This document shows positions 15,489 to 24,574 of a stretch of 29,416 nt of DNA, in pieces. A program made the position numbers and the translations under genes. Numbering within the stretch: position 1 is the stretch's first letter; every line of letters begins with the position of its first letter. The notes beneath the pieces were generated by a model. That model made no database searches, had not been told where the DNA came from, and saw only the letters and a list, made by a program, of their open reading frames with translations. The stretch is from Methylobacteriaceae bacterium (lineage in GTDB: Bacteria; Pseudomonadota; Alphaproteobacteria; Rhizobiales; Beijerinckiaceae). Where the stretch lies: contig JAISTL010000246.1 of the NCBI GenBank assembly GCA_031272615.1, positions 1 through 29,416 on the forward strand, in the 5' to 3' direction.

Positions 15489-16727
15489 ATGGAAAAGAAA
15501 CATCCGGACATTCCGCCGGACATGGATGCGGCTTTCGACCGGGGTGAATCCGTCGGTATGATGGAGCCGATGATTGTTTCCGGCAGTTCTCCCCACCGTG
15601 CCGGGCTGGCTGACCTTGCCTTGGAACTGGCGGAGGAGTCCGCGGCCTTTCATGCCGGTCTGCCCGTCGGCGCTTCGGCGTCGCTGGCCGACCTTGTGCG
15701 TGGAATGAACTGCTATTACAGCAACCTCATCGAGGGGCACAACACCCATCCCGTCGACATTGAGCGGGCGCTCCGCAATGATTACAGCAACGACATTCGA
15801 AAGCGTGACCTTCAACTCGAGGCAAAAGCCCACATTGCCGTTCAGCAATGGATTGATGGCGGCGGTGTGCGCGGACGCGCGGCGACTGTAGAGGCCATAC
15901 GGGAAATCCACCGGCGGTTTTGTTCGTTGCTGCCGCCGGATTTGCTGTGGGTCAGCGACGCCGACGGCAGTCGGAAACGCCCGGTGAGCCCGGGGGAATT
16001 GCGAAAAGACGATGTCCGTGTCGGGCGGCATGTGGCGATCAGCCCGGGGGCGGTGCCGCGCTTTTTGAGCCGCTTCGCCGAGGCATACACGGGGCTGGGC
16101 AGGGTAGACGCCATTCTTGCCGCCGCGTCCGCCCATCACCGGTTGTTGTGGATTCACCCTTTTCCGGACGGAAACGGCCGTGTGGCAAGGCTTATGACCC
16201 ATGCGATGTTGTCGGATGTGTTGGACACCGGCGCGGTGTGGTCGGTGGCGCGCGGACTCGCCCACAATGAGGCGCGGTACAAAGCCGGGCTTGCGGCCTG
16301 TGACACCGGGCGCCGGAACGACCTGGACGGGCGCGGAACGTTGAGTGAAGAGGAACTGGCGGCGTTTACCCGGTTTTTCCTCGAAACCTGTTTGGATCAG
16401 GTGCGCTTTATGCGCGGCCTGGTGGAACCCGGAAAACTGCGGGCGCGCATTTTGGCGTGGGCTGAGGAGGAAACGCGGGCGCAGCGCCTGCCGCCCAAAG
16501 CCGGCGCTGTTCTGGAGGCGGTTCTCTATCGGGGCAACCTGCCGCGTGCCGATGTGCAAACGCTTGTTGGTTCGACGGATCGCCATGCCCGCCGTATCAC
16601 GTCGGCGCTTGTCAGGGCCGGGGTGCTGACGGCGGATAACGATCGCGCGCCCTTCCGTCTGGCCTGGCCGGCGCGCCTTGCCGCGCGCTGGATGCCGGGG
16701 CTGTTTCCGGAAAAGACCAGCGGGTAG
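15489..16727 (+). CDS. Fic-domain protein, class II (putative AMPylator)
   Basis: 412-residue Fic protein. Such enzymes usually transfer AMP from ATP to a hydroxyl group on a target protein. The catalytic motif HPFPDGNGRVAR (223-234) matches HxFx(D/E)GNGRxxR completely. An N-terminal inhibitory helix with the (S/T)xxxE(G/N) motif is present as SNLIEG (78-83), which makes it a class II, self-inhibited Fic. The C-terminal part (about 335-400, KAGAVLEAVLYRG...RRITSALVRAGVL) looks like a winged helix and may bind DNA or the target. Residues 5-12 are encoded by a 12-bp repeat also found upstream. No antitoxin-like partner ORF is adjacent. The target is unknown. Confidence 0.92.
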   Translation: MEKKHPDIPPDMDAAFDRGESVGMMEPMIVSGSSPHRAGLADLALELAEESAAFHAGLPVGASASLADLVRGMNCYYSNLIEGHNTHPVDIERALRNDYSNDIRKRDLQLEAKAHIAVQQWIDGGGVRGRAATVEAIREIHRRFCSLLPPDLLWVSDADGSRKRPVSPGELRKDDVRVGRHVAISPGAVPRFLSRFAEAYTGLGRVDAILAAASAHHRLLWIHPFPDGNGRVARLMTHAMLSDVLDTGAVWSVARGLAHNEARYKAGLAACDTGRRNDLDGRGTLSEEELAAFTRFFLETCLDQVRFMRGLVEPGKLRARILAWAEEETRAQRLPPKAGAVLEAVLYRGNLPRADVQTLVGSTDRHARRITSALVRAGVLTADNDRAPFRLAWPARLAARWMPGLFPEKTSG

Positions 16728-17033
16728 GAGGTTGACGGACTTATCCGGGTTTCGTCCACTGGATTGCTTCGCTCACGCTCATGGGTGACGCTGCGTCGGC
16801 GTTCCGGTGGACACGATGGACGAAAAACGGCGTTACTATTCGTGCTGAGTAAGGGAATTCAGAGCTGAAAAATGTCCACCGCGTCCACCCGGTCCACCAA
16901 AATGCCGCCGCCGGAAAACGATGCACACAAACCGGATTTTTCGTCGCGCCGTGACCTGTACAAGCCGCGGGATTGGCCTTATGTCATTCCCATGCGGAAC
17001 CACCGAACTTGAAAAGGGAAGGATACCACAATC
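16728..17033. other. Repeat-rich gap after fic
   Basis: 306 bases without a gene. It holds a stretch GCTTCGCTCACGC (16766-16778) also present inverted at 12486-12498, and the third GTCCACC element. The last part has the GGGAAGGA binding site for the epimerase. Confidence 0.6.
16806..16899 (+). repeat. GTCCACC repeat element, diverged copy 3
   Basis: Left arm GGTGGACACGATGGACG (16806-16822) is the exact reverse complement of the 17-mer in copies 1 and 2. The right arm has three GTCCACC 9-bp units (16873-16899) followed by AAAATGCC as in copy 2. The core between the arms differs from copies 1 and 2. Confidence 0.7.
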
Positions 17034-18023
17034 ATGACGACACCGGTTCTGGTTACCGGCGCCGCCGGTTTTATCGGCTTTCACACGGCTCAAACGCTGA
17101 TGGAGCGGGGTATTCCCGTCATCGGCATCGACAGTTTCGCCCCCTATTACGACCCGATGCTCAAGGAGGCGCGCTGGACGGTGCTGGAGCTTTCCCGTCA
17201 GCTGTTCACCGGCATCTGCCTGGACCTGTCGGGCAAGGATTCGGTACACGACCTGTTTGAGCGGTACCGCCCGGAGATTGTCATCCACCTGGCGGCCCAG
17301 CCCGGGGTGCGCCAGTCCATCGAGCGGCCGCGGCCCTATCTCGCCGCCAATGTCTCGGGCTTCTTCAATGTGCTGGAGGCCTGCCGGCACTTTCCGGTGC
17401 GCCACCTGGTCTATGCCTCGTCCTCATCGGTCTACGGCCTCAACACCACCATGCCGTTCTCCGAAGACGCGCCGGTGAGTCGGCCCTCCAGCCTCTACGC
17501 CGCCACCAAGATCGCCGATGAGGCCATGGCCCACGCCTACAGCCATCTCTACGGCATTCCCGCGTCGGGCCTGCGCTTCTTTACGGTCTACGGCCCGTGG
17601 GGGCGACCGGACATGGCGGTTTATGCCTTCACCGACGCCATCGTTCGTGACCAGCCCATCAAGGTGTCGGCCGGCGGCAAAGTCTGGCGGGATTTCACCT
17701 ATGTGTCCGATATCGTCGAGGGCATTCTGCGCCTGGTCGACAAGCCGCCCGCGGCCGGGGACGGCGCGGCGCCCCACACCGTCTACAACATCGGCAATGA
17801 CCAGCCCGAGGAACTGAACCGCCTCATCGCGCTCATCGAGGGGGAAGTGGGCAAAACCGCCCAGCGCATCGATGTGCCGCTGCCGCCGGGAGACATCGTC
17901 AAAACCTGGGCCGATATCCGCAAACTGAAACAGGCCGTCGGCTTCAGCCCGGCCACGTCGCTGGAGGACGGCGTGCGGCAGTTTGTGGCCTGGTACAAGG
18001 GCTATACCGGCGATATCCGCTGA
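17034..18023 (+). CDS. NAD-dependent epimerase, UDP-glucuronate 4-epimerase type
   Basis: 329-residue extended short-chain dehydrogenase that would interconvert UDP-glucuronate and UDP-galacturonate for surface polysaccharide. The NAD-binding motif is TGAAGFIG (8-15). DSFAPYYDPMLK follows, as in UDP-glucuronate epimerases. The catalytic Ser lies in ASSSSVYG (about 129-135) and Tyr155-Lys159 in YAATK. GRPDMA and the late RDFTYVSDIVEGI block also fit this subgroup. GGGAAGGA lies upstream of ATG 17034. Next gene starts 15 bases after its stop, so the two form an operon. Exact substrate is inferred. Confidence 0.88.
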   Translation: MTTPVLVTGAAGFIGFHTAQTLMERGIPVIGIDSFAPYYDPMLKEARWTVLELSRQLFTGICLDLSGKDSVHDLFERYRPEIVIHLAAQPGVRQSIERPRPYLAANVSGFFNVLEACRHFPVRHLVYASSSSVYGLNTTMPFSEDAPVSRPSSLYAATKIADEAMAHAYSHLYGIPASGLRFFTVYGPWGRPDMAVYAFTDAIVRDQPIKVSAGGKVWRDFTYVSDIVEGILRLVDKPPAAGDGAAPHTVYNIGNDQPEELNRLIALIEGEVGKTAQRIDVPLPPGDIVKTWADIRKLKQAVGFSPATSLEDGVRQFVAWYKGYTGDIR

Positions 18024-18038
18024 CGGGGAGGCGAGGTC

Positions 18039-19064
18039 ATGCCGGCAACTCAGCTTTTTCCGGTTCTTGCGGGCGTTGCGGCGGTGGCCGCCGTCGCCGC
18101 CGCTCTCCTGATTGTGATCCTGCGCCCGCTCCTCGTCCGCTATGCCCTGGCCCGGCCCAACGCCCGTTCCAGCCATCGTGTCCCGACGCCGCAAGGCGGC
18201 GGCATCGCGATTCTGATACCGGTGCTGGTGTTCTGGCTTGTCTTTTCCCGCGGCGAGCCGTGGCTGAGCCCGACAGGCGCGGTGTTGCTCGGCGCCCTGG
18301 TGCTGGCGGTGCTGGGCGGTGTCGACGACATCCATCCGCTCCCGGCGTCACTGCGTCTGGCTGTTCAGGCGGCGGCGGCGTTTCTGGCGGTCGGCCCGGG
18401 GCTGCCGCAGGGCTTTCATCTGTGGGGCCTTGCCCTCACCCCGATGCTCTCACCCCTTCTGCTGCTGGGCGTGGTGTGGTTCGTCAATCTCTACAATTTC
18501 ATGGACGGGCTGGACTGGATGGCGGTGAGCGAATCGGCGCCGGTGCTCGCGGTGCTCACGGTGCTCTTCGCCCTTGACGGCGATTTTTTCCCGGCGCTCA
18601 TCGCGGCGGCGCTGCTGGGCGGGTTCATCGGCTTCGCCTGGTTCAACAAGCCGGTGGCGCGTCTCTTCCTCGGCGACGTCGGCACGCTGCCCATCGGCTT
18701 GAGTCTCGCCTGGTTGTTGCTGGTGCTGGCGGATTCCGGCGCCCCCGCCGCCGCGTTGCTGCTGCCGCTCTATTATGTGTGCGACGCCACGCTGACCCTG
18801 TTCATCCGGTTGCGCGCCGGGAAAAAGGTGTGGGAGGCGCACCGCGAACACTGGTATCAGCGCGCCACCGACAACGGCTACCCGGTGCTGCGGGTGGACG
18901 CCACGGTCTTCGGGCTGAACATGCTGCTGGCGGCTCTGGCGGTTGTCAGCTGGGCGTGCGGTGGCTCGCCCTGGTCGCCGGTGGTGGATATCGTCACCCT
19001 CGCCATGGGGTTTGCCGCCGTGGCCTTTGTGCTCAGACGCTTCGGACGGCCCGTCTCCTCATGA
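18039..19064 (+). CDS. WecA/WbpL-like undecaprenyl-phosphate sugar-1-phosphate transferase
   Basis: 341-residue polytopic membrane enzyme of the MraY/WecA (glycosyltransferase 4) family. These enzymes load a first sugar-1-phosphate onto undecaprenyl phosphate to start O-antigen or exopolysaccharide units. Motifs are RPNARSSHRVPTPQGGG (39-55), the Asp pair GGVDDI (96-97), NLYNFMDGLD (150-159), LGDVGTLPIG (211-220) and HREHWYQR (268-275). The last is typical of the WbpL/WecA branch rather than MraY. About ten or eleven helices. GGGAGG precedes the ATG. Its stop overlaps the stop of the convergent dehydratase gene. Confidence 0.88.
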   Translation: MPATQLFPVLAGVAAVAAVAAALLIVILRPLLVRYALARPNARSSHRVPTPQGGGIAILIPVLVFWLVFSRGEPWLSPTGAVLLGALVLAVLGGVDDIHPLPASLRLAVQAAAAFLAVGPGLPQGFHLWGLALTPMLSPLLLLGVVWFVNLYNFMDGLDWMAVSESAPVLAVLTVLFALDGDFFPALIAAALLGGFIGFAWFNKPVARLFLGDVGTLPIGLSLAWLLLVLADSGAPAAALLLPLYYVCDATLTLFIRLRAGKKVWEAHREHWYQRATDNGYPVLRVDATVFGLNMLLAALAVVSWACGGSPWSPVVDIVTLAMGFAAVAFVLRRFGRPVSS

Positions 19065-21023
19065 GGCGGCGACGCGGGCGGCGCTGCGGGCGGAAAAGCC
19101 CGGAACCGCTTCTTCAAACACCTGTTCCGCCAGCGCGCGATCGGATGTATGCACCGAGTCCCGCAGCCGTTCCATCCACTGCTGGAGTTTGGCCGGGTCA
19201 GGATAATACGGCTTGGCCGCCATCACCCCCTCGACGCCGATTTGAACCAGCGGCTCGTTGGTGGCAAACAGCACCTCGTTGAGTCGTTCTCCGGGACGCA
19301 CGCCGGTTTCGCGGATTTCCACGTCGACATTGGGTTCAAACCCGGCGAAGCGGATCATGCGTTCGGCCAGCTCGTAAATCCGCACCGGCTGGCCCATTTT
19401 CAGCACATACACGGCGGCGCGCCCGGCGTCGCCCGCGTCCATGCTCCGCGCCTCGCCGTCGGCATGGGAGCCGGCGGTCAGCACCAGTTCCACCGCCTCG
19501 CGGATGGTCATGAAATAGCGCACCATGTCGCGGTGCGTCACGGTCACCGGCCCGCCCCGCGCGATCTGCGCCTTGAACTTGGGCACCACCGAACCGACGG
19601 AGCCCAGCACATTGCCGAAGCGCACGGCGATGAGTCGCGTCACGTGTGCGTGATCGCAGGAGTCGGCCGTCCACAACCGGGCGTCCAGCGCCTCGGCGTA
19701 CATTTCGGCAAACCGTTTGGTGACGCCGAGAATGGACACCGGGTCCACCGCCTTGTCGGTGGAAATCATCACAAACGCGCGGATTTTCGCTTCGACGACG
19801 GCGTCGATGACGTTGATGGAGCCGAAAATATTGGTCTTGATGCCCTCTTCCCAATCCTGTTCCAGGTAGGGAACCTGTTTCAACGCCGCCGCGTGGACGA
19901 CGATGTCCGGCGTGTGGTCACGGACGATGCGGAAGATGCGTTCCCGGTCGCGCACATCGGCGATGAGGCCCGTCACCCGCACCTTCTTCTGCGCCAGCGC
20001 CGGGCTTTCCAGAATGGCGTTGAGGGAGGGTTCGGAGTTTTCGACAATGATGATTTCGCGGGCGCCGAAGGCCGCCAGACGGACGCACATTTCGCTGCCG
20101 ATGGACCCGCCGCCGCCGGTGACCAGCACGCGCTTGTCTTCGATGAAACAGGACAGCCGCTTGTTGTCGATGGCGACAGCCGGACGCAGCAACAGGTCTT
20201 CGATTTCCAGCGGCAGGATTTCGGCGCTCTGAGTCTCGTCGCCGAGAACCGACAGCCGGGAGAGCGGCAGAGCCATATTGCGGGTGCGTGCCAGCAGGGT
20301 TTCCGGTTGGGCTTCGGCGCTCAGGGCGCTGGGCGTGGCCACCAGCCGGCGGATGATGACGCCCTTTTTGGCAAGTTCGTTGATGACCCGTTCCAGGTCG
20401 TCGAAATGGCCGAGCACCGGCACGCCGCGGATGGTCTGCCCCAAATCTGATAACCGGTAAGTCAGAGCGCCGGTGGGCTGGATCCGCCGCACCGCGCCCG
20501 ACTCGATGGCCCGGGTCACCAGTTCGATATCCCCCACCCGGCCGAGCAGCAGAGTCGGCAGCCGGATGTCGCTGTCATGGGGGTTGTGTTGAACACGGGC
20601 ATAGCGCAGATAGCGGTAGGCGAGCCGCGTGCCGCCGAGGAAGCACATCTGGAGCAGGCAGTAGACGACAATGGTTTTTTTGCCGAAGACATATCCGCCG
20701 TAGTAGAGCGGCGACACCAGAAAGTAGTCGATCACCAGAAGCGTCATGGCCAGCACCATCGACGCCTTGATGATGTTGGAGAGGTCCGGCAACGACGCGA
20801 ACCGCCATTTGGAACGATGCAAACTGAAATAATGCTGGACGCACAGGGCGAAAATCACGAAGGGCGGCAGCAGGTACGGCAGGATGCTCAAACGGTAGCT
20901 GAGATTGGACCCTTCAAAGCGGACAAGGCAGGCGCAAGCCAAGGCAAGAGTCGTCGCCAGACTATCGTGGATGATAATCAGAATACGCTTGATTTTCTGC
21001 CTGGTCGCAGTGTTGATGGGCAC
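19059..21023 (-). CDS. Membrane nucleoside-diphosphate-sugar 4,6-dehydratase (FlaA1/WbpM/CapD family)
   Basis: 654-residue protein. An N-terminal membrane part has four helices (about 11-35, 48-67, 86-108, 117-140), then a CoA-binding-like Rossmann domain (about 155-270), then the catalytic dehydratase domain. The NAD(P) motif is VTGGGGSIG (301-309), followed by HAAALKQVPYLE (377-388), STDKAV (421-426) and RPGERLNE near the end. Family members make UDP-4-keto-6-deoxy sugars for O-antigen or capsule. The catalytic M/Y-x3-K position reads ILGVTK, so Leu432 stands where Met or Tyr is expected, with Lys436 kept. Start at GTG 21023 fits the family's short N-terminus; the frame also reaches a GTG at 21167 without a binding site. 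Confidence 0.87.
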   Translation of the reverse strand: MPINTATRQKIKRILIIIHDSLATTLALACACLVRFEGSNLSYRLSILPYLLPPFVIFALCVQHYFSLHRSKWRFASLPDLSNIIKASMVLAMTLLVIDYFLVSPLYYGGYVFGKKTIVVYCLLQMCFLGGTRLAYRYLRYARVQHNPHDSDIRLPTLLLGRVGDIELVTRAIESGAVRRIQPTGALTYRLSDLGQTIRGVPVLGHFDDLERVINELAKKGVIIRRLVATPSALSAEAQPETLLARTRNMALPLSRLSVLGDETQSAEILPLEIEDLLLRPAVAIDNKRLSCFIEDKRVLVTGGGGSIGSEMCVRLAAFGAREIIIVENSEPSLNAILESPALAQKKVRVTGLIADVRDRERIFRIVRDHTPDIVVHAAALKQVPYLEQDWEEGIKTNIFGSINVIDAVVEAKIRAFVMISTDKAVDPVSILGVTKRFAEMYAEALDARLWTADSCDHAHVTRLIAVRFGNVLGSVGSVVPKFKAQIARGGPVTVTHRDMVRYFMTIREAVELVLTAGSHADGEARSMDAGDAGRAAVYVLKMGQPVRIYELAERMIRFAGFEPNVDVEIRETGVRPGERLNEVLFATNEPLVQIGVEGVMAAKPYYPDPAKLQQWMERLRDSVHTSDRALAEQVFEEAVPGFSARSAARVAAS

Positions 21024-21383
21024 GTCGGTTTGCTTTCCGTGTAATTCCGTCCGGGGCCCGGAACCCTTTGGCTGCCGCGCGGTTCCGGGAGAGAAACGCC
21101 TTCCCTGTTTCGCCCCGGGGCCGCGTTTATCCACGATAAAAGTCTTTGCGGTATTGAACGGTTTCACGGATTTGTCAATGCTGACGATGAATTTGGTGAG
21201 AAGCGTCGGATTGTCACAAATAATTAGTTATTTTGCGCCTACAATCCGGTATTCCGGGGGCACGGGGCAACAAAAGAATCAATTGAGCGTCGGAATTTCC
21301 CCGGGGTTGCCCTTGCAAAAGCAATTGGTGTACAAGCGGTTTTCATCGCCTGTGGAGTAGTGCGATCAAACGGGAAAGTGGAA
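21024..21383. promoter_or_regulatory. Divergent control region between dehydratase and GT-C genes
   Basis: About 360 bases; the left third may encode an N-terminal extension of the dehydratase. AT-rich part 21205-21250 includes ATTGTCACAAAT with inverted TTGT/ACAA halves. A possible plus promoter is TTGCCC (21307-21312), an 18-base spacer and TACAAG (21331-21336), leaving a leader of about 40 bases. Confidence 0.35.
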
Positions 21384-24236
21384 ATGGGCTCCATAAAGAA
21401 GATCGGCGTTCTAATACTGTTTGTGGCGATTGCTCTGGCCTCGGTGGTTCTGCAGCGTAAACCGCTGGAAAACACCTCGATCGAGATTTTTCCGATCTTC
21501 GACGTTCAGAGAAACGCCTCAGGTCCGGTCACGGCCGCGGATCGCCACTGGCAGCCGTTCCGCTCCATGTATGCCGATAACGTGCCGTCACCCTTCACCT
21601 TTGACGCGGTTCTGCCCCACCATCAGAAGCCGGGGATTTACACCCTGTGGATTCAGACCTCCCAAGGGGCCAATCACGGACGCCTTACCATCGAAGCCAA
21701 CGGCGCCCGGCTGTTGGATGTTGAAAACCGCAGCCCCGATTACCTGTCGGTGCTGAAATATGTGGGTGACGTCTCCGTCGACGAGAAGCCCGTCCGGCTG
21801 CGGGTCACCAGCATCAACGACCAACAGCCGACTCATATCGTCGAAGTCGGGCTGTTCATTCTGACGCCTCCCGGGACGCCGCCGGAACTCATCCTCACCC
21901 AGATCGGCCGGGTGGGAGAGGTGCACTCCTACAATTCCCTGGCTTTATGGAGCCTGTTGGTTGTCGCGTTTCTGGCGTTATCCTGGTATTCCCGCGATGT
22001 CACTTTTCTCGACGAGGGGTGGAGCGCCGCCAAGATTTGCTCGGCGTTGATTCTCGCCGTCAGCGTGCTGATTACCTTCCAGGCCGCCACGAGCAAACAA
22101 TCGGTGGTCGCCATGAAGCTGTCGTCCACCGTTGTTCAGCGGCCTGCTCCGCAGGATTTCACGATGGAAACCCGCCTGAAGGACTGGATCGGAGTTGAAG
22201 CCGGCAGCCTGAAAAATCTCGGGGCGGTAATTTTGCCCACCGCTTTCCATCGCGACTCGGTGCCCGACAACCTGAAAAACAGCACGGGAACTCTGGACGC
22301 GGCCATCTATTACGCACCGCGAAGCAATGAACACGAAGGCTTTCTCGAAACGGCGCTGGCCGGAAACCTGAAATCCGTCCAGACCATGAGTCAGGATCGT
22401 CTCTACCTGATTTTGATCACGTTGTTGAACATCACCTGTTCCGTCATCGTCATCAGCTGCTTCGTGCGCCGCAACCGGATGCTGGCGGCGGCGGGGATCG
22501 GCGCAGCGGTTCTGGTGTCGGTGTTCATCAGTTTGCGTATCGTCGAGGGCGCCGGGGATACGTTCCTGGATTTGCGTCATGCCTGGAACCTCATCCATCA
22601 CGGGCTTCCCAGCGTCAACGCCGCCCGCTGGCTCAACGGAACCGACGCGTTCCTGCCGCAGGTTTTCATCGCACTCTTCGGCCTGTTCGGTCTCGACCCG
22701 GTCAACGTGACGATAATCTTCAACCTTTGCGGCACCGCGTTATTGATTATCGTCGCCCACGCCTTCGTCCTGCGCCTGACGGCCGACCATGCCTGGGCGC
22801 TGTTCGCCGCGCTCAGCATCGGGCTTTATCCCGATGTCCTGTGGTCGGGGACCATGGGCAGCTCAACGACTCTCGCAGCTGCCTTTGCGCTCGCCGCCGG
22901 GTATTGCGTTTTGTTTACCGACAAACAGCGCCTCGGCATGTTCTTCATGGCGTTTCTGCCGTTGGTCCGCTTTGAGGGGGCCATCTTTTCGGTTCTGCTG
23001 TTCACCTATGCCTACATCCTCCAGCCGTTTCTGCCGTCGCTGTTTGCCGGCCGGATCGGCGCATGGTTCTGGCGCGTTCTCCACAACGGCGCCCGCGTGG
23101 CGTTGCCGGGCGCGCTCCTCATCGCCCTCGGGTACGCGCTCTACGGCAACTTTCTGCCGCTGCCGATCAGTTTCCGCTTCAGCGATATGAACAGCAATCT
23201 GTTTTCCACCGGGATAGATTCCTTGGTGTCGTCTCTGAACTATCATGCCCTGCCGTTGTTCATCATCGGCAGTATCCTGTTCGGGGTTCTCGGCTTCATC
23301 GGCAAACGGCTTGCGGGCTTGGATCCGTATCCGGTGTCTTCGGTCAATCTGGCGGTTCTCGTGGTGCTGGTGTTCCTCTTCACCCTGTTCAATCATATCG
23401 GTGGGCCGGATTGGGCGCCCTCCCACTGGGCCCGGCAGTCCATCATCTTCAACCTGGTGGTTGTTCTCACCTTCCTCATCGTGTTTTACCGGGCGTGTTT
23501 CGGCTCCATGCGCGGCTGGCCCCGTGGAGTCGCCCTGCTGGCCTTCGGCTTGGCCTTTGTGGTTCTGCATGTACGCGCAACCGAACAATTCGGCGCAACC
23601 TACCTCTCCAACACCATCGATCGCGTCTATTCCGGAAGCCCGAATCATCTGGCGGGTGTCGACTATCAGGTGGTGACCGGCAAAACCCTGAAGGATCTCC
23701 TGCCTGAGGAAGCGATGATCGCCACCGTACCGAACCTGGCGACCTCATATTATGCCGAGCGCGATCTGATGGATATCACCGGCCTCGCCAATCCCGACGT
23801 AACGTTTGCGCCCCTCAACCCGTTCAGCTGGATCGCCCCCTTGAATCGCAAACGTGCCATGGACGCTGTCGGCAACACTCTGCCTGACGTGCTGATTCTT
23901 TATGATCTCGGAGGGTACGGCATGTTTTACGACGGGCCGGACCTGCGTCAGGCCATCGGCAATTTTGTGCGCAATGAAACCCAACAGATAAAAATCGACA
24001 TGGCCTACTACTTCGCCGGTTCCATGGATACGCTGAAGAGCCTGGGATATCGCTATGTCGTTGTGGCCATGACAAACGGTGCCAACGGCTTGTTTGTCCA
24101 CGATCGGATTTATGATGCGTTCATCCGGAAACTTACGGAAAACGGGTTCCGTGCCATCGGCGATGAACCTGTTCCGTACCGGGTTTCCCCGGCGGTTTCC
24201 GTAACCTTCCTGCCGGCTCCGTCACCTTCCGAATGA
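21384..24236 (+). CDS. Large GT-C-type membrane glycosyltransferase with extra N-terminal half
   Basis: 950-residue polytopic protein. After an N-terminal helix (about 6-24) comes an extracytoplasmic beta-rich stretch (about 25-165, with [13 protein letters not shown] and [14 protein letters not shown]). Two helices (about 183-235), a second soluble stretch (about 240-335) and a further helix follow. The second half starts with [19 protein letters not shown], then [10 protein letters not shown], many helices and a soluble C-terminus with [22 protein letters not shown]. This layout resembles GT-C enzymes of the AftB-like kind, where an acidic residue in the first loop is catalytic and the donor is a polyprenyl-phosphate sugar. 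ATG 21384 has GGGAAAG nearby; GTG 21360 is an alternative. It is divergent from the dehydratase and probably modifies the polysaccharide in the periplasm (inference). Confidence 0.7.
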   Translation: MGSIKKIGVLILFVAIALASVVLQRKPLENTSIEIFPIFDVQRNASGPVTAADRHWQPFRSMYADNVPSPFTFDAVLPHHQKPGIYTLWIQTSQGANHGRLTIEANGARLLDVENRSPDYLSVLKYVGDVSVDEKPVRLRVTSINDQQPTHIVEVGLFILTPPGTPPELILTQIGRVGEVHSYNSLALWSLLVVAFLALSWYSRDVTFLDEGWSAAKICSALILAVSVLITFQAATSKQSVVAMKLSSTVVQRPAPQDFTMETRLKDWIGVEAGSLKNLGAVILPTAFHRDSVPDNLKNSTGTLDAAIYYAPRSNEHEGFLETALAGNLKSVQTMSQDRLYLILITLLNITCSVIVISCFVRRNRMLAAAGIGAAVLVSVFISLRIVEGAGDTFLDLRHAWNLIHHGLPSVNAARWLNGTDAFLPQVFIALFGLFGLDPVNVTIIFNLCGTALLIIVAHAFVLRLTADHAWALFAALSIGLYPDVLWSGTMGSSTTLAAAFALAAGYCVLFTDKQRLGMFFMAFLPLVRFEGAIFSVLLFTYAYILQPFLPSLFAGRIGAWFWRVLHNGARVALPGALLIALGYALYGNFLPLPISFRFSDMNSNLFSTGIDSLVSSLNYHALPLFIIGSILFGVLGFIGKRLAGLDPYPVSSVNLAVLVVLVFLFTLFNHIGGPDWAPSHWARQSIIFNLVVVLTFLIVFYRACFGSMRGWPRGVALLAFGLAFVVLHVRATEQFGATYLSNTIDRVYSGSPNHLAGVDYQVVTGKTLKDLLPEEAMIATVPNLATSYYAERDLMDITGLANPDVTFAPLNPFSWIAPLNRKRAMDAVGNTLPDVLILYDLGGYGMFYDGPDLRQAIGNFVRNETQQIKIDMAYYFAGSMDTLKSLGYRYVVVAMTNGANGLFVHDRIYDAFIRKLTENGFRAIGDEPVPYRVSPAVSVTFLPAPSPSE

Positions 24237-24574
24237 TTGCCGCAAGGCGGCAGGCCGGTGCGCCGGAATCCGCCCCGTATGTCCTGGCAAATCGTTCGAT
24301 ATAACAAACGATACCGGGAACGTGGTCACTGCCGCAGAATTCATGGTATTCCGCAGCTTCAAAGATGTTTTGCGGCCGATTGTCCGGCCGTTTGACGAAA
24401 CAGGTTGCGCGACCGGGGAACTCGGTCGGTTCGTTGTCCGCGGATGTTGCAGTCCGCCGCCCATTTTGCCGAAACGCTACGTAGCGCGGTGGTTTGACAG
24501 GTGTTCGTTTCGCCGGGCCCTGTTGCGTCGTCCGTCCGATAATCCGCTTTGTTCTTTTTTTAAGACAAGTTCGA
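24237..24574 (+). promoter_or_regulatory. Upstream part of the metK leader region
   Basis: No gene. Several inverted repeats are visible: TGCCGC/GCGGCA just after the GT-C stop (24238-24252, no T run), ATCGTT/AACGAT around 24292-24313, CGGCCG/CGGCCG (24373-24390), and a perfect 12-bp palindrome CGCTACGTAGCG (24475-24486). TTGACA occurs at 24495-24500 but no matching -10 is evident. Confidence 0.45.

Noticed and set aside
15423..16586. Minus-strand ORF of 387 codons opposite fic
   Set aside because: Shadow frame; the Fic motif on the plus strand is complete and leaves no doubt about the coding strand.
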